Assembly (NCBI RefSeq): GCF_011008935.1
Contig: NZ_JAAIVJ010000006.1
Span: forward strand, 168,627 to 232,626
From: Tabrizicola oligotrophica
Lineage (GTDB): Bacteria > Pseudomonadota > Alphaproteobacteria > Rhodobacterales > Rhodobacteraceae
Length of the DNA: 64,000 nt
Direction: 5' to 3'
In this document: piece after piece, positions 8,977 through 16,850 of the stretch
Layout of the letters: the number at the start of each line of letters is the position of its first letter
How positions within the stretch are numbered: the first letter of the stretch is position 1
Translations under genes and position numbers: made by a program
The notes under the pieces: generated by a model
The model's database searches: none
What the model was told of the DNA's origin: nothing
The model's input: the letters and a program-made list of their open reading frames with translations, nothing else

Positions 8977-8984
8977 AGGCCCCC

Positions 8985-10097
8985 ATGCCCATGTTCATCG
9001 CGCAAACCACGCTGGAAGGCGATGAGGCGGCTTTCGCGCTGGCCGAGGCGCTGGAGCGGATGCAGCCGCCGGCGCTGACCGCCGATTGCTATGATGTCGA
9101 GGGCATGGCCGGACTGGTGCAGGTGGCGGCGACGTTTTCGCTGCCGCCGAACGAGGTGATGCTGGCGGTTCTGGCCGAGGCCTTTGGCGCGGCGGCCTTT
9201 GAGGTGACGAGCGTGTCGCAGCACACCTGGTCGGCGCTGACCACGCTGCCGGGCGAGGGCATGGCCCGCGCCCTGGCCGGGACGATGGAAACTCTGGACC
9301 CCGCGCCCTATGGCGTCGGCGCTTTCGAGATCGAGGATGGCTCCGGCCTTTGGGAGGTCGGTGCCTATTTCTCGGAGGCCCCCGACACCGCGACGATCAA
9401 TGCGCTGGCGGCAAAGGCCGGGGCCCGGCCCTTTGTCATCTCCGAAGTGCCCGATGTCGACTGGGTCGCCCATGTCCGGCGCGAGCTGGCACCGGTCGAG
9501 GCCGGGCGGTTCTTCGTCTATGGCAGCCATGATGCCGACAAGGTTCCCGCCGATCCCGGTCGGGTGGCCTTGCAGATCGAGGCGACGGTGGCCTTCGGCA
9601 CCGGCCATCACGGCACGACGCTGGGCTGCCTGCGCGCCTTCGACCGGCTTTTTGCCGAGGGGCTGCGCCCTGCAAAGGTGGCCGACATCGGCGCGGGAAC
9701 TGCTGTGCTGGCGATTGCTGCCGCTGCCGTGCTGCCGGATGCGCTGGTGATTGCCTCGGACATCGACGAGGTGGCGGTTGATGTTTCCGAGGCCAATGTG
9801 TCGATCAACGGGCTGGAAGGCCGGATCGAATGCCTTGAGGCAGCCGGCTTTGCCCATCCGCGCCTGCATGAGGCCGGCCCCTTTGACCTGATCTTCGCCA
9901 ATATCCTGAAAGGTCCGCTGATCGAACTGGCCCCCGACATGGCGCAGCATTGCGCGGCGGGCGGGCTGGTGATCCTGTCCGGCCTGCTTGCGGTTCAGGC
10001 CGAGGCGGTGACGGCAGCCTATGTCGCGGCCGGCTTCACCCCGGTTTCGCGCGAGGATCTGGGCGAGTGGTCGGCATTGGTGCTGAAACGGAACTGA
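8985..10097 (+). CDS. prmA: Ribosomal protein L11 methyltransferase PrmA with duplicated N-terminal domain
   Basis: Trimethylates ribosomal protein L11 at several amino groups with S-adenosylmethionine. The catalytic half is clear: 'VAFGTGHHGTT' (about 202-212), SAM motif 'VADIGAGTAVLAIAA' (232-246), 'DIDEVAVDVSEANV' and 'DLIFANILKGPLIELAP'. At 370 residues it is about 75 longer than the usual 290-295. The excess is a second copy of the small L11-recognition domain: residues 4-82 and 83-160 align through TTL-x-G, ALA, GL-x-x-V-x-A-x-FS, GA-x-x-F and a closing W. Copy 2 has the family-typical 'GAFEIEDGSGLWEVGAYF'; copy 1 is diverged. Start ATG 8985 follows GGAGG. Confidence 0.9.
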   Translation: MPMFIAQTTLEGDEAAFALAEALERMQPPALTADCYDVEGMAGLVQVAATFSLPPNEVMLAVLAEAFGAAAFEVTSVSQHTWSALTTLPGEGMARALAGTMETLDPAPYGVGAFEIEDGSGLWEVGAYFSEAPDTATINALAAKAGARPFVISEVPDVDWVAHVRRELAPVEAGRFFVYGSHDADKVPADPGRVALQIEATVAFGTGHHGTTLGCLRAFDRLFAEGLRPAKVADIGAGTAVLAIAAAAVLPDALVIASDIDEVAVDVSEANVSINGLEGRIECLEAAGFAHPRLHEAGPFDLIFANILKGPLIELAPDMAQHCAAGGLVILSGLLAVQAEAVTAAYVAAGFTPVSREDLGEWSALVLKRN

Positions 10098-10205
10098 ATT
10101 GTTTCTGTCAAATCCAAGGCTTAACCGGCTTCCCTGCCCAGATTTTGACACAATCTGATCGCATCACGAATACCCTGTGGGGGCGTAATGCGTGGAGCCG
10201 GTATC

Positions 10206-10562
10206 ATGTACGATACGAATTTGGTCGACTTCTATAGCCGGGTTGCGAGTTTCGAGAAAGCGCAAGCCGAAGGCTATGGGCACGAAGCCCCCGGCACCCT
10301 TGGTCGATCCATCACCTATGGCCGCCGCAAGGCCCGCCGCCGGGTGCGCGTCATGCCCTTCGTCTTTGTCGCCCTTGCGGCCATCGGTCTGAAAGGCGCC
10401 ATCCTGCACAGCGTGGGCTCTGCGGTCTACGACGCCCGCGTTGCCGCCCTGTCGGCGGGAGAAGGGTTTGACCGTCTTGGCGGCTGGCTGATGCAGGTCG
10501 ATCCCGTCACCGCCTATGTCGCCGACAAGATCGGCGAGGCCGTCGTCGCAATCAAGAGTTGA
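10206..10562 (+). CDS. Conserved hypothetical small membrane protein
   Basis: Not recognised. A 118-residue protein: a soluble N-terminus ([20 protein letters not shown]), a strongly basic patch '[11 protein letters not shown]' at about 41-51, then one hydrophobic segment '[21 protein letters not shown]' and a C-terminal part that is amphipathic. The basic patch before the membrane helix predicts a cytoplasmic N-terminus (positive-inside). ATG 10206 is chosen with GGAG nine bases upstream; an in-frame ATG at 10188 is less likely. It is a stand-alone gene between prmA and a terminator stem. Confidence 0.6.
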   Translation: MYDTNLVDFYSRVASFEKAQAEGYGHEAPGTLGRSITYGRRKARRRVRVMPFVFVALAAIGLKGAILHSVGSAVYDARVAALSAGEGFDRLGGWLMQVDPVTAYVADKIGEAVVAIKS

Positions 10563-10630
10563 ATTGTTCTGGCGCAAGGTGCGGTGCGCCAGTTTCGAGG
10601 CAGGGTCCACAGGCAGGGATCAGGAAAGCA

Positions 10631-10663
10631 AAAGCCGCCGCCCGGCATCCGGGCGGCGGCTTT
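10631..10663 (-). terminator. Rho-independent terminator for the DUF1127 gene
   Basis: Perfect 15-bp stem (10631-10645 with 10649-10663, AAAGCCGCCGCCCGG arm) and a 3-nt CAT loop. On the minus strand it ends in CTTTTGCTTT, fitting termination of the gene that stops at 10687; on the plus strand it could also end the gene stopping at 10562. Confidence 0.8.
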
Positions 10664-10686
10664 GTGCATTCCTGCGCAGACGTGGC

Positions 10687-10890
10687 TCAGCGGCCGATCG
10701 TCTCGATGTCGCCCCGGCACAGACCGATATCTTCAAGCTCGCGGTCCGACAACTTGCCCAGTGCCTTGCGGGTGACGCGGGCGTCATTCCAGGCAGCAAG
10801 GGCGGCGGTCTTGTCGTTCAGCGACTGAACGAAACGGAAAATGGCGATGGCGCCAAACGGCGCCGCGCGGGACGTCTCATAGGCGGCCAT
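10687..10890 (-). CDS. DUF1127 (YjiS-like) protein
   Basis: A 67-residue protein. The C-terminal 45 residues hold the DUF1127 signature: '[29 protein letters not shown]'. The N-terminus is a short hydrophobic/amphipathic part ([15 protein letters not shown]). The family consists of small proteins of largely unknown function, some acting as RNA-binding regulators; Rhodobacterales carry many copies, and a second lies at the left end of this window. It is monocistronic, between its own terminator and a long leader region shared divergently with ruvC. Confidence 0.85.
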   Translation of the reverse strand: MAAYETSRAAPFGAIAIFRFVQSLNDKTAALAAWNDARVTRKALGKLSDRELEDIGLCRGDIETIGR

Positions 10891-11214
10891 AGCGGGTATC
10901 CTTTCACAAACTGCTCATATGCAAGGCATCTGTTTGCCTTCGATGGCAGGAAAATAGTCATGCTGCAGGTGCGAAGCAATGGGACTTCCGGCATGGCCGC
11001 AATGCGTGCCGCGCATGGCTTTTTGCCCCAATTTTGCCGCATTTCTGCGAGCTGGCGCGCTGATACCGACGGAAATGTCGCTTTTGTGGCGTGCCCCGTC
11101 GAGTTTCTGCGTTTGCATAACAAACCTGTTACAAAGCGCCAGGCCTGCAATTCACTTGGCGGATGTTCTCTTTTCGTGCTAATCGGGAAAAAACACGAAA
11201 AACGGGGGGCGGGC
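10891..11214. other. 324-bp intergenic region between divergent DUF1127 and ruvC
   Basis: No coding region was found. It holds the divergent promoters, an 8-bp inverted repeat TTTTCGTG...CACGAAAA (11171-11200) close to ruvC, and a near-match to the alphaproteobacterial LexA site (listed separately). Composition is lower in GC than the flanking genes. Confidence 0.6.
11165..11179 (+). promoter_or_regulatory. Candidate SOS (LexA) box upstream of ruvC
   Basis: GTTC-N7-GTGC, one base away from the alphaproteobacterial LexA consensus GTTC-N7-GTTC, 36 nt before the ruvC ATG. ruvCAB is SOS-controlled in several bacteria, so the placement is sensible, but a single-mismatch 8-base motif is weak evidence. 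Confidence 0.3.
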
Positions 11215-11733
11215 ATGCGGGTGTTGGGAATCGACCCGGGGCTCAGGAATCTTGGCTGGGGAATCATCGACGTCGCGGGCGCGCGTCTCAGCCATGTTGC
11301 CAATGGTATCTGCCATTCCGCCCCGGGCGAAGGCGAGGGCGATCTGGCGCAACGGCTGGTCAGCTTGCACACCCAACTGACCGAGGTGCTGCGCGCCCAT
11401 GCTCCGGACGCGGCGGCGGTGGAGCATACTTTCGTCAACAAGGACGCAGTGGCGACGCTGAAACTCGGTCAGGCGCGCGGCATCGCGCTTTTGGTTCCGG
11501 CGCAGTTCGGGCTGACGGTCGGCGAATATGCCCCGAATGCGGTGAAGAAATCCATCGTCGGCGTCGGCCATGCCGCCAAGGATCAGGTCGATCACATGGT
11601 GCGCCTGCATCTGCCCGGTGTGAAAATCGCCGGGCCGGATGCCGCGGATGCCTTGGCGATTGCGATCTGCCATGCGCATCATCTGCAAAGCGCAGGCCGG
11701 TTGCAGGCGGCATTGAAAAGGGCGGCGGGATGA
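11215..11733 (+). CDS. ruvC: Crossover junction endodeoxyribonuclease RuvC
   Basis: Cuts Holliday junctions symmetrically at preferred sequences during recombinational repair, as a dimer working with RuvAB. The 172-residue protein has the RNase H-like fold with catalytic acidic residues: Asp in '[16 protein letters not shown]', Glu in '[12 protein letters not shown]', and the C-terminal Asp pair in '[15 protein letters not shown]'. Start ATG 11215 is taken from a longer frame because it begins the conserved GIDPG strand, with a GGGGGGCGGG stretch before it. It is first of ruvC-ruvA-ruvB and overlaps ruvA by 4 nt. Confidence 0.96.
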   Translation: MRVLGIDPGLRNLGWGIIDVAGARLSHVANGICHSAPGEGEGDLAQRLVSLHTQLTEVLRAHAPDAAAVEHTFVNKDAVATLKLGQARGIALLVPAQFGLTVGEYAPNAVKKSIVGVGHAAKDQVDHMVRLHLPGVKIAGPDAADALAIAICHAHHLQSAGRLQAALKRAAG

Positions 11734-12413
11734 TCGGCAAGATTTCGGGGCGGCTCGACTGGCGCGGCGGCGACACAGTGCTGATCGACGTGCGCGGTGT
11801 GGGCTATGTCGTGCACGTGTCCGACCGCACGCTGGCGGGCCTGCCGGGTCTGGGTGAGGCGGTCAGCCTGTATACCGAGCTTCTGGTGCGCGAGGACCTG
11901 CTGCAGCTTTTCGGCTTTCCGACCATGCTGGAGAAAGAGTGGCACAAGCTCTTGATGACAGTGCAGGGGGTGGGGGCCAAGGCTTCGATGGCAATTCTTG
12001 GCACGCTGGGGGCCGAAGGCGTCGGCCGGGCGATTACCCTTGGCGATCAGCGCGCGATTCAGGCCGCGCCGGGCGTCGGGCCGAAGCTGGCGCAGCGGAT
12101 CATTCTGGAGCTGAAGGCCAAGGCCGGGTCGGTGATGGCCATGGGCGCCAGCCTTGCGGTGACGGCGCAGGCGGATGACACGGTATTGGAGCCTTTCACG
12201 CCGGCGGCTCCGGTGAGGAAGGCCGCCAATGCAGCAAACGCCGGTCCGTCGCGCGCGGCGTTTACGGCTGATGCCCTGTCGGCGCTGATGAACCTTGGTT
12301 ACGGGCAGGGAGATGCGGCGCAGGCGGTGGCGACCATCGCCGGCGAAAACCCCGAGGCCGACACGGCGACCCTGATCCGCGCCAGTCTGAAGCTTCTGGC
12401 CCCGAAGGCGTAA
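11730..12413 (+). CDS. ruvA: Holliday junction branch migration protein RuvA
   Basis: Binds the four-way junction as a tetramer and positions two RuvB rings. The 227-residue protein has domain I '[20 protein letters not shown]', helix-hairpin-helix motifs in domain II ('[17 protein letters not shown]', '[19 protein letters not shown]') and the C-terminal RuvB-contacting domain III ('[19 protein letters not shown]'), with a longer than usual Ala/Pro-rich linker between II and III (about 140-180). The start overlaps the ruvC stop (ATGA), and ruvB follows after 3 nt, so the three are translated together. Confidence 0.96.
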   Translation: MIGKISGRLDWRGGDTVLIDVRGVGYVVHVSDRTLAGLPGLGEAVSLYTELLVREDLLQLFGFPTMLEKEWHKLLMTVQGVGAKASMAILGTLGAEGVGRAITLGDQRAIQAAPGVGPKLAQRIILELKAKAGSVMAMGASLAVTAQADDTVLEPFTPAAPVRKAANAANAGPSRAAFTADALSALMNLGYGQGDAAQAVATIAGENPEADTATLIRASLKLLAPKA

Positions 12414-12416
12414 GGC

Positions 12417-13442
12417 ATGACCTCTGATCCCACCCTGCGCCCCGAGAAATTGCCCGAGGATCTGGACCGCGCGCTGCGTCCGCAGGCCTTGGAGGAATTC
12501 GTCGGTCAGGCCGAGGCGCGGGCCAATCTGGCGGTGTTCATCCAGTCGGCGCGCATGCGTGGGGAATCGATGGACCACACGCTGTTTCACGGCCCCCCCG
12601 GTCTGGGCAAGACCACGCTGGCGCAGATCATGGCGCGCGAGCTGGGGGTGGGGTTCCGCATGACCTCGGGTCCGGTGCTGGCCAAGCCCGGCGATCTGGC
12701 GGCGATCCTGACCAATCTCGAGCCGCGCGATGTGCTGTTCATCGACGAGATTCACCGCCTGTCGCCGGTGGTCGAGGAGGTGCTTTACCCGGCGATGGAG
12801 GATTTCGCGCTGGATCTCGTCATCGGCGAAGGCCCGGCGGCGCGCACGGTGCGGATCGACCTGCAACCGTTCACGCTGGTCGGCGCCACGACGCGGCTTG
12901 GCCTTCTGACTACGCCCCTGCGCGACCGCTTCGGCATTCCGACCCGGCTGAATTTCTACACCGAGGACGAGCTGGACCTGATCGTGGCGCGCGGCGCCCG
13001 GTTGATGGGGATCACGAGCGAGCCGGAAGGCACCCGCGAGATCGCCCGCCGCGCCCGCGGCACGCCACGGATTGCCGGGCGGCTGTTGCGGCGCGTGGTG
13101 GATTTCGTGACGGTCGAGGGCAACGGCCGGCTGACCCGCGCCATCGCCGACCGGGCGCTGACGCGGCTCGGGGTGGATCATCTGGGCCTTGACGGCGGCG
13201 ACCGGCGCTATCTGTCGCTTCTGGCCGAGAATTACGGCGGCGGCCCGGTGGGGGTGGAAACCATCGCCGCCGCGCTGTCCGAAGCGCGCGATGCCATCGA
13301 GGAGGTGATCGAGCCCTATCTTCTGCAACAGGGCCTGATCCTGCGCACCCCGAGGGGGCGGATGCTGGGGGCCAAGGCCTGGGCGCATCTGGGCCTTGCC
13401 GCACCGAAAGCCCCGAGCCAGAGCGATCTGTTTGACGGCTAG
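12417..13442 (+). CDS. ruvB: Holliday junction branch migration ATPase RuvB
   Basis: Hexameric AAA+ motor that drives branch migration. The 341-residue protein has the family's opening '[23 protein letters not shown]', Walker [12 protein letters not shown] (about 60-70), Walker B '[17 protein letters not shown]', sensor 1 '[18 protein letters not shown]' with the Arg finger, and the C-terminal winged helix ('[26 protein letters not shown]'). It ends the ruvCAB operon; the region behind it is filled with inverted repeats that may end the transcript. Confidence 0.97.
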   Translation: MTSDPTLRPEKLPEDLDRALRPQALEEFVGQAEARANLAVFIQSARMRGESMDHTLFHGPPGLGKTTLAQIMARELGVGFRMTSGPVLAKPGDLAAILTNLEPRDVLFIDEIHRLSPVVEEVLYPAMEDFALDLVIGEGPAARTVRIDLQPFTLVGATTRLGLLTTPLRDRFGIPTRLNFYTEDELDLIVARGARLMGITSEPEGTREIARRARGTPRIAGRLLRRVVDFVTVEGNGRLTRAIADRALTRLGVDHLGLDGGDRRYLSLLAENYGGGPVGVETIAAALSEARDAIEEVIEPYLLQQGLILRTPRGRMLGAKAWAHLGLAAPKAPSQSDLFDG

Positions 13443-13472
13443 AAGACGGAGCGGCTTGCGCCGCAATCTGGG

Positions 13473-13639
13473 TCTCGCCTCTGGCCTGCGGCCAACCGGC
13501 TCGGGACGGCAGGGGGGCTTCACCCCCCTCGGCGCCCGCGCGCCTCACCCCCGCGGATATTTGGTCCACATTGAAGGCTTCAACGTGGTTCAAATATCCA
13601 AAGACCGCCGAGCCGGTTGGCCGCAGGCCAGAGGCGAGA
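13473..13639. repeat. Long inverted repeat: perfect 32-bp arms enclosing further hairpins
   Basis: Arms 13473-13504 and 13608-13639 are exact reverse complements over 32 bp. The 103-nt interior contains GGGGGG-CTTCA-CCCCCC (13512-13528) and a 45-nt hairpin (13555-13599) with GGATATTTG/CAAATATCC ends and a CCAC-TTGAA/TTCAA-GTGG inner stem, one mismatch. This fills most of the 338-bp gap (13443-13780) after ruvB; no gene is seen in the gap. A CCCCCGCGGATATTT segment resembles the repeat before add (52222-52266). It looks like a mobile or dispersed non-coding repeat, not a simple terminator. Confidence 0.9.
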
Positions 13640-13649
13640 AACAAGACCT

Positions 13650-13678
13650 GCCGCTCCTTCGCCTTGCGAAGGAGCGGC
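13650..13678 (+). terminator. 13-bp stem-loop downstream of the ruvB repeat
   Basis: Perfect stem 13650-13662 with 13666-13678 (arm GCCGCTCCTTCGC), loop CTT, with a modest T-containing tail (AAATGTTTT). It could be the functional terminator of ruvCAB, more than 200 nt after the stop, or part of the repeat cluster. Confidence 0.45.
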
Positions 13679-13780
13679 GCAAATGTTTTCGGCCTCCTCT
13701 TGATGTTTGCCGCCCTTCGCGGCATCGACCTTGGCGCGGCGTTCGAGGAGAAGTGGGGCCGCTGGTTGAAGGAGTAGGGC

Positions 13781-14392
13781 ATGACCCCCGATCAGGTGCA
13801 GCGGCTGTTTACCCGCAAGGACGGGAGCTATCTTTTCGCCCGCTGGAGCCGGCCGATCGTGCCGGTGGTCTTTGGCGTCGACGACGCCACGCTTGCGGTG
13901 GTCAAGGGCGCAGTCGAGGCGGTGGTGACGCTGGCCGGGCACCGGATGGCCGAGACCGACCCGGAACTCGGGGCGAACCTGATGGTGTTCTTCTTCCGCG
14001 ACTGGGCGGAGCTGCCGCAGGTGCCGAACCTTGAGCGGCTGATCCCCGACCTTGCGCCACTCTGCGCCCGGCTGGCGGCAAGCGGGGCAAACCAGTATCG
14101 CGCCTTCCGGTTCGACGCGACGGGTGCGATCAAGGCGGCCTTCGTGTTCCTGCGCATGGATGCGGCGCTGTCGGAGATGCCGGCGGAGACACTGGCGCTG
14201 AACGAGGCGGTGCAGGTGATCCTGCTCTGGGGCGAGGAGGCCTTTGCCACGACTTCGCCCCTCGGCCGGGCGGGCGAGGCGGTGATCCTGCGGCCCGACA
14301 TCGCCGCAGTGATCCGCGCCGCCTATGACAAGGTGCTGCCCGCCGTTGCCAGTGACCCGTCGCATGCCTACCGGCTGGCGGCGCGGCTGTGA
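13781..14392 (+). CDS. Hypothetical protein, partner of the DUF2161 gene
   Basis: Not recognised. A 203-residue protein without signal peptide or clear membrane helix; mixed alpha/beta composition, with a hydrophobic strand-like 'GANLMVFFFRDWAELPQVPNLERLIPDL' at about 67-94 and 'EAVQVILLWGEEAF' at 142-155. No catalytic motif is obvious. Its stop overlaps the GTG start of the following DUF2161 gene by 4 nt (GTGA), so the two are translationally coupled and probably work together. It starts at ATG 13781, right behind the repeat cluster, with AAGGAG seven bases upstream. Confidence 0.7.
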   Translation: MTPDQVQRLFTRKDGSYLFARWSRPIVPVVFGVDDATLAVVKGAVEAVVTLAGHRMAETDPELGANLMVFFFRDWAELPQVPNLERLIPDLAPLCARLAASGANQYRAFRFDATGAIKAAFVFLRMDAALSEMPAETLALNEAVQVILLWGEEAFATTSPLGRAGEAVILRPDIAAVIRAAYDKVLPAVASDPSHAYRLAARL

Positions 14393-15063
14393 AGGAGGCC
14401 GACCTTTACCCGGACCTGAAGGCCTTTCTTCAGGCGCAGGGCTATGAGGTCAAGGCCGAGATCGGCGCTTGCGATCTGATGGCGGTGCGGGGGGATGAGC
14501 CGCCGGTGATTGTCGAGATGAAGCTTTCCTTCTCGCTGGCGCTGGTGTTGCAGGGTGTGGCGCGGCAGGCGCTGTTTGACACGGTCTATCTCGCCGTCCC
14601 CGCGCCGAAAAAGGGGTGGCCGGCGCGCTACAAGGATATTGTCGCGCTGTGCCGGCGTCTTGGCCTTGGGCTTCTGGCCGTCAGCCCGGGGCAGGGGGTG
14701 GAGGCGCATCTTGACCCCGGCCCCTATCAGCCGCGCCGCAATCCCGCCCGCGCCGGCCGGCTGCTGCGCGAGTTTCAGCGCCGGGTCGGCGATCCCAATC
14801 AGGGCGGCAGCACCGGCGTCACGCGGATGACGGCCTATCGGCAGGATGCCTTGCGCTGCGCAAAGGCGCTGGCGGGGGGCGCGATGAAAGGGGCCGAGGT
14901 GGCCCGCGCCACCGGAACGGCCCGCGCCACCACCTTGATGCGCGATGATCATTATGGCTGGTTCGAGCGGCAGGCCAAGGGCATTTACGGTCTGACGCCC
15001 AAAGGCATGGCGGCGCTGTCCGAGAACGCGGCGGAACTGGCCCGGATCACGGCAGGGGAATGA
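14389..15063 (+). CDS. DUF2161 family protein (PD-(D/E)XK nuclease fold with C-terminal winged helix)
   Basis: A 224-residue protein. The N-terminal 100 residues fit a PD-(D/E)XK-type fold: 'DLYPDLKAFLQAQGYEVKAE', the core Asp in 'GACDLMAV' and E-x-K in 'VIVEMKLSFSLALVLQGV', followed by strand 'FDTVYLAVPAP'. The C-terminal 80 residues ('ALRCAKALAGGAMKGAEVAR', 'YGLTPKGMAALSENAAEL') look like a winged helix. Databases call the family a 'phosphodiesterase'; no substrate is established. The GTG start overlaps the upstream gene's stop. The 3' end overlaps convergent creA by 17 bp. Domain calls are by pattern, so the nuclease activity is inference. Confidence 0.75.
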   Translation: MKEADLYPDLKAFLQAQGYEVKAEIGACDLMAVRGDEPPVIVEMKLSFSLALVLQGVARQALFDTVYLAVPAPKKGWPARYKDIVALCRRLGLGLLAVSPGQGVEAHLDPGPYQPRRNPARAGRLLREFQRRVGDPNQGGSTGVTRMTAYRQDALRCAKALAGGAMKGAEVARATGTARATTLMRDDHYGWFERQAKGIYGLTPKGMAALSENAAELARITAGE

Positions 15064-15484
15064 CCGAGATCGACATCTTGCCCGAGCCTTGCGTCACCTC
15101 ATTGGCATGGGCAAGGTAGATCAGCGCACGGTTCTTCTCGTCATAGATCCGCGTCACCTTCAGCGATTTCAGGATCAGCGACTGACGTTCGGAGAACACC
15201 GTCTCGCCCTCCGGCCCCTTGTCGATGGCGCCCGGCACCACCGGGCCGGTCTGCACGCAATCGACCGCCGAATAGGAGGGATCCTCGAACCAGTTGCCCT
15301 GCGTCAGCCGATCATAGATCGAGCGGTCGAAATAGGCGACATGGCAGGTCACGCCCTGCACCTTGGGGTCGGCGATGGCTTCGATGATGATATCATTGCC
15401 GACCCAGTCGACGCCGACGCGGCCGATCTCCTCGGCTTGGGCGGGCAGGGCGAAAAGGGTGGTGGCAAGCAGGGCACGGATCAT
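15047..15484 (-). CDS. creA: CreA family periplasmic protein
   Basis: A 145-residue protein with a signal peptide (MIRALLATTLFALPAQA, cleavage after AQA) and the CreA core: 'GRVGVDWVGNDIIIEAIADP', 'GVTCHVAYFDR', 'DPSYSAVDCVQTGP', 'SLILKSLKVTRIYDEKNRALIYLAHANEV'. The two cysteines (one in each of the middle motifs) probably form a disulfide. Function is unknown despite the catabolite-regulation name it inherited from E. coli. ATG 15484 has a GGAG site and starts the signal peptide; the much longer open frame upstream is antisense to ybgC and tolQ and is not coding. Confidence 0.9.
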   Translation of the reverse strand: MIRALLATTLFALPAQAEEIGRVGVDWVGNDIIIEAIADPKVQGVTCHVAYFDRSIYDRLTQGNWFEDPSYSAVDCVQTGPVVPGAIDKGPEGETVFSERQSLILKSLKVTRIYDEKNRALIYLAHANEVTQGSGKMSISVIPLP

Positions 15485-15586
15485 GGGGATACTCCTTTGC
15501 GCCCAAGATGTCGGAATGCAGGGGCGCCGCCGCAAGGGTGGACGTTCCCGTGCGGCCAAACTAGCCTTGACCGCAAAGGAGCGCCC

Positions 15587-16003
15587 ATGACCGCCAAGCT
15601 CGCCGCCCACAGCCACCCCATCCGCGTCTATTACGAAGACACCGACCTTGCCGGCATTGTCTATTACGCCAATTACCTGAAATTCATCGAGCGGGCGCGC
15701 AGCGAATGGGTGCGGGCGCGCGGGGTGGATCAGGCGGCGCTGAAGGCGGGGCGGGGCATCGTCTTTGCGGTGCGCCGGCTGGAGGCCGATTATCTGAAAC
15801 CGGCGAAGTTCGACGACGCGTTGCAGGTCACGACCGAGCTTCTGGCGCTGGGCGGGGCACGGATCGAACTTCGGCAGGAAGTCTGGCGCGGTGAAGAGCG
15901 CCTCTTTACCGCCGCCGTCACGCTGGTCTGCCTGCACGAGGGCGGTCAGGCGGCGCGCATTCCGGCCGAGGTGCGCGGCGCGCTGGCACCGATGCGCCAT
16001 TGA
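15587..16003 (+). CDS. ybgC: Tol-Pal-associated acyl-CoA thioesterase YbgC
   Basis: Hot-dog-fold thioesterase of the 4-hydroxybenzoyl-CoA thioesterase group; first gene of the tol-pal cluster. The 138-residue protein has the catalytic 'YYEDTDLAGIVYYANYLKFIERARSEW' region, with the active-site Asp in EDTD and the Tyr-Tyr-Ala-Asn-Tyr signature. Substrates are short to long acyl-CoA/ACP; in E. coli it links to phospholipid synthesis. ATG 15587 follows AAAGGAG. It lies 148 nt before tolQ, which seems to have its own promoter. Confidence 0.94.
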   Translation: MTAKLAAHSHPIRVYYEDTDLAGIVYYANYLKFIERARSEWVRARGVDQAALKAGRGIVFAVRRLEADYLKPAKFDDALQVTTELLALGGARIELRQEVWRGEERLFTAAVTLVCLHEGGQAARIPAEVRGALAPMRH

Positions 16004-16075
16004 GCGGGCCATTCCCGACACCCAGCCAGTCTGGCGCGACAATTCCGGCGAGTTCCCGCCATTGACGCAGATGTG

Positions 16076-16105
16076 TTGGCAATCCCCCTCAAATATTGCT
16101 AGAAT
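16076..16105 (+). promoter_or_regulatory. Candidate tolQ promoter
   Basis: TTGGCA (16076-16081) and TAGAAT (16100-16105) are separated by 18 bp in a locally AT-rich patch, giving a start about 40 nt before the tolQ ATG at 16152. Good sigma-70-like match (5/6 and 5/6), so tolQRAB-pal may be transcribed separately from ybgC. Confidence 0.45.
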
Positions 16106-16151
16106 CAGCTGTATCAGGCGGGCGTAGACCCGCATCAAAAGAGCAGGCGTA

Positions 16152-16847
16152 ATGGAAACGGAAGCCATCGGAATGGCGGCGGAGATTGATTTCTCCATGT
16201 TCGCCCTATTTGCACGCGCGACGATCACGGTGAAATTCGTGATGATCGGGCTGATGATCATGTCCTTCTGGTCATGGGCGATCATCATCAGGAAACACCT
16301 GCTGTTCCGCACCGCTCGGGGCGAGGCTTCGGTGTTCGACCGCGCCTTCTGGTCGGGCGAACCTCTGGACGAGCTGTTCGAGAAGATCGGCGGCGACCCG
16401 CAGGGGGCATCCGAGAAGATCTTTTCGGCCGGCATGCTGGAATGGCGGCGCAGCCACCGGCAGGACGGCGGGCTGATCGCCGGGGCGCAGGCGCGGATCG
16501 ACCGGGCGATGGACGTGGCAATTTCGCGCGAAAGCGAACTGCTGAACAAGGGGCTGAGCTTTCTGGCCACCACCGGTTCCACCGCGCCGTTCATCGGGCT
16601 TTTCGGCACGATCTGGGGCATCAAGCACAGCTTCGAACAGATCGCCATCAGCCAGAATACCAACCTGGCCGTCGTCGCCCCCGGCATTGCCGAGGCGCTT
16701 CTGGCCACTGGCATCGGCCTGATCGCCGCTATCCCGGCGGTGGTGTTCTACAACAAGCTGAATTCGGACAGCGAGCATATCCTTGGCAATTACGAGGCCT
16801 TTGCCGACGAATTCGCCACCATCCTGTCGCGCCAGCTGGACGCCTGA
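16152..16847 (+). CDS. tolQ: Tol-Pal system motor protein TolQ
   Basis: Inner-membrane proton-channel subunit (MotA/ExbB family) that, with TolR, energises TolA for outer-membrane constriction at division. The 231-residue protein has three membrane helices: about 20-42 ('ATITVKFVMIGLMIMSFWSW'), and the pair after 'LSFLATTGSTAPFIGLFGTIWG' and 'APGIAEALLATGIGLIAAIPAVVFYN', the conserved ExbB/TolQ pore motifs. It starts the tolQ-R-A-B core and ends 3 nt before tolR. Confidence 0.96.
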   Translation: METEAIGMAAEIDFSMFALFARATITVKFVMIGLMIMSFWSWAIIIRKHLLFRTARGEASVFDRAFWSGEPLDELFEKIGGDPQGASEKIFSAGMLEWRRSHRQDGGLIAGAQARIDRAMDVAISRESELLNKGLSFLATTGSTAPFIGLFGTIWGIKHSFEQIAISQNTNLAVVAPGIAEALLATGIGLIAAIPAVVFYNKLNSDSEHILGNYEAFADEFATILSRQLDA

Positions 16848-16850
16848 CCG

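Noticed and set aside
13571..13777. A 68-codon plus-strand frame ending FEEKWGRWLKE behind ruvB
   Set aside because: Most of it runs through the inverted repeats; only the last 24 codons lie outside, and there is no ribosome site. Treated as non-coding.
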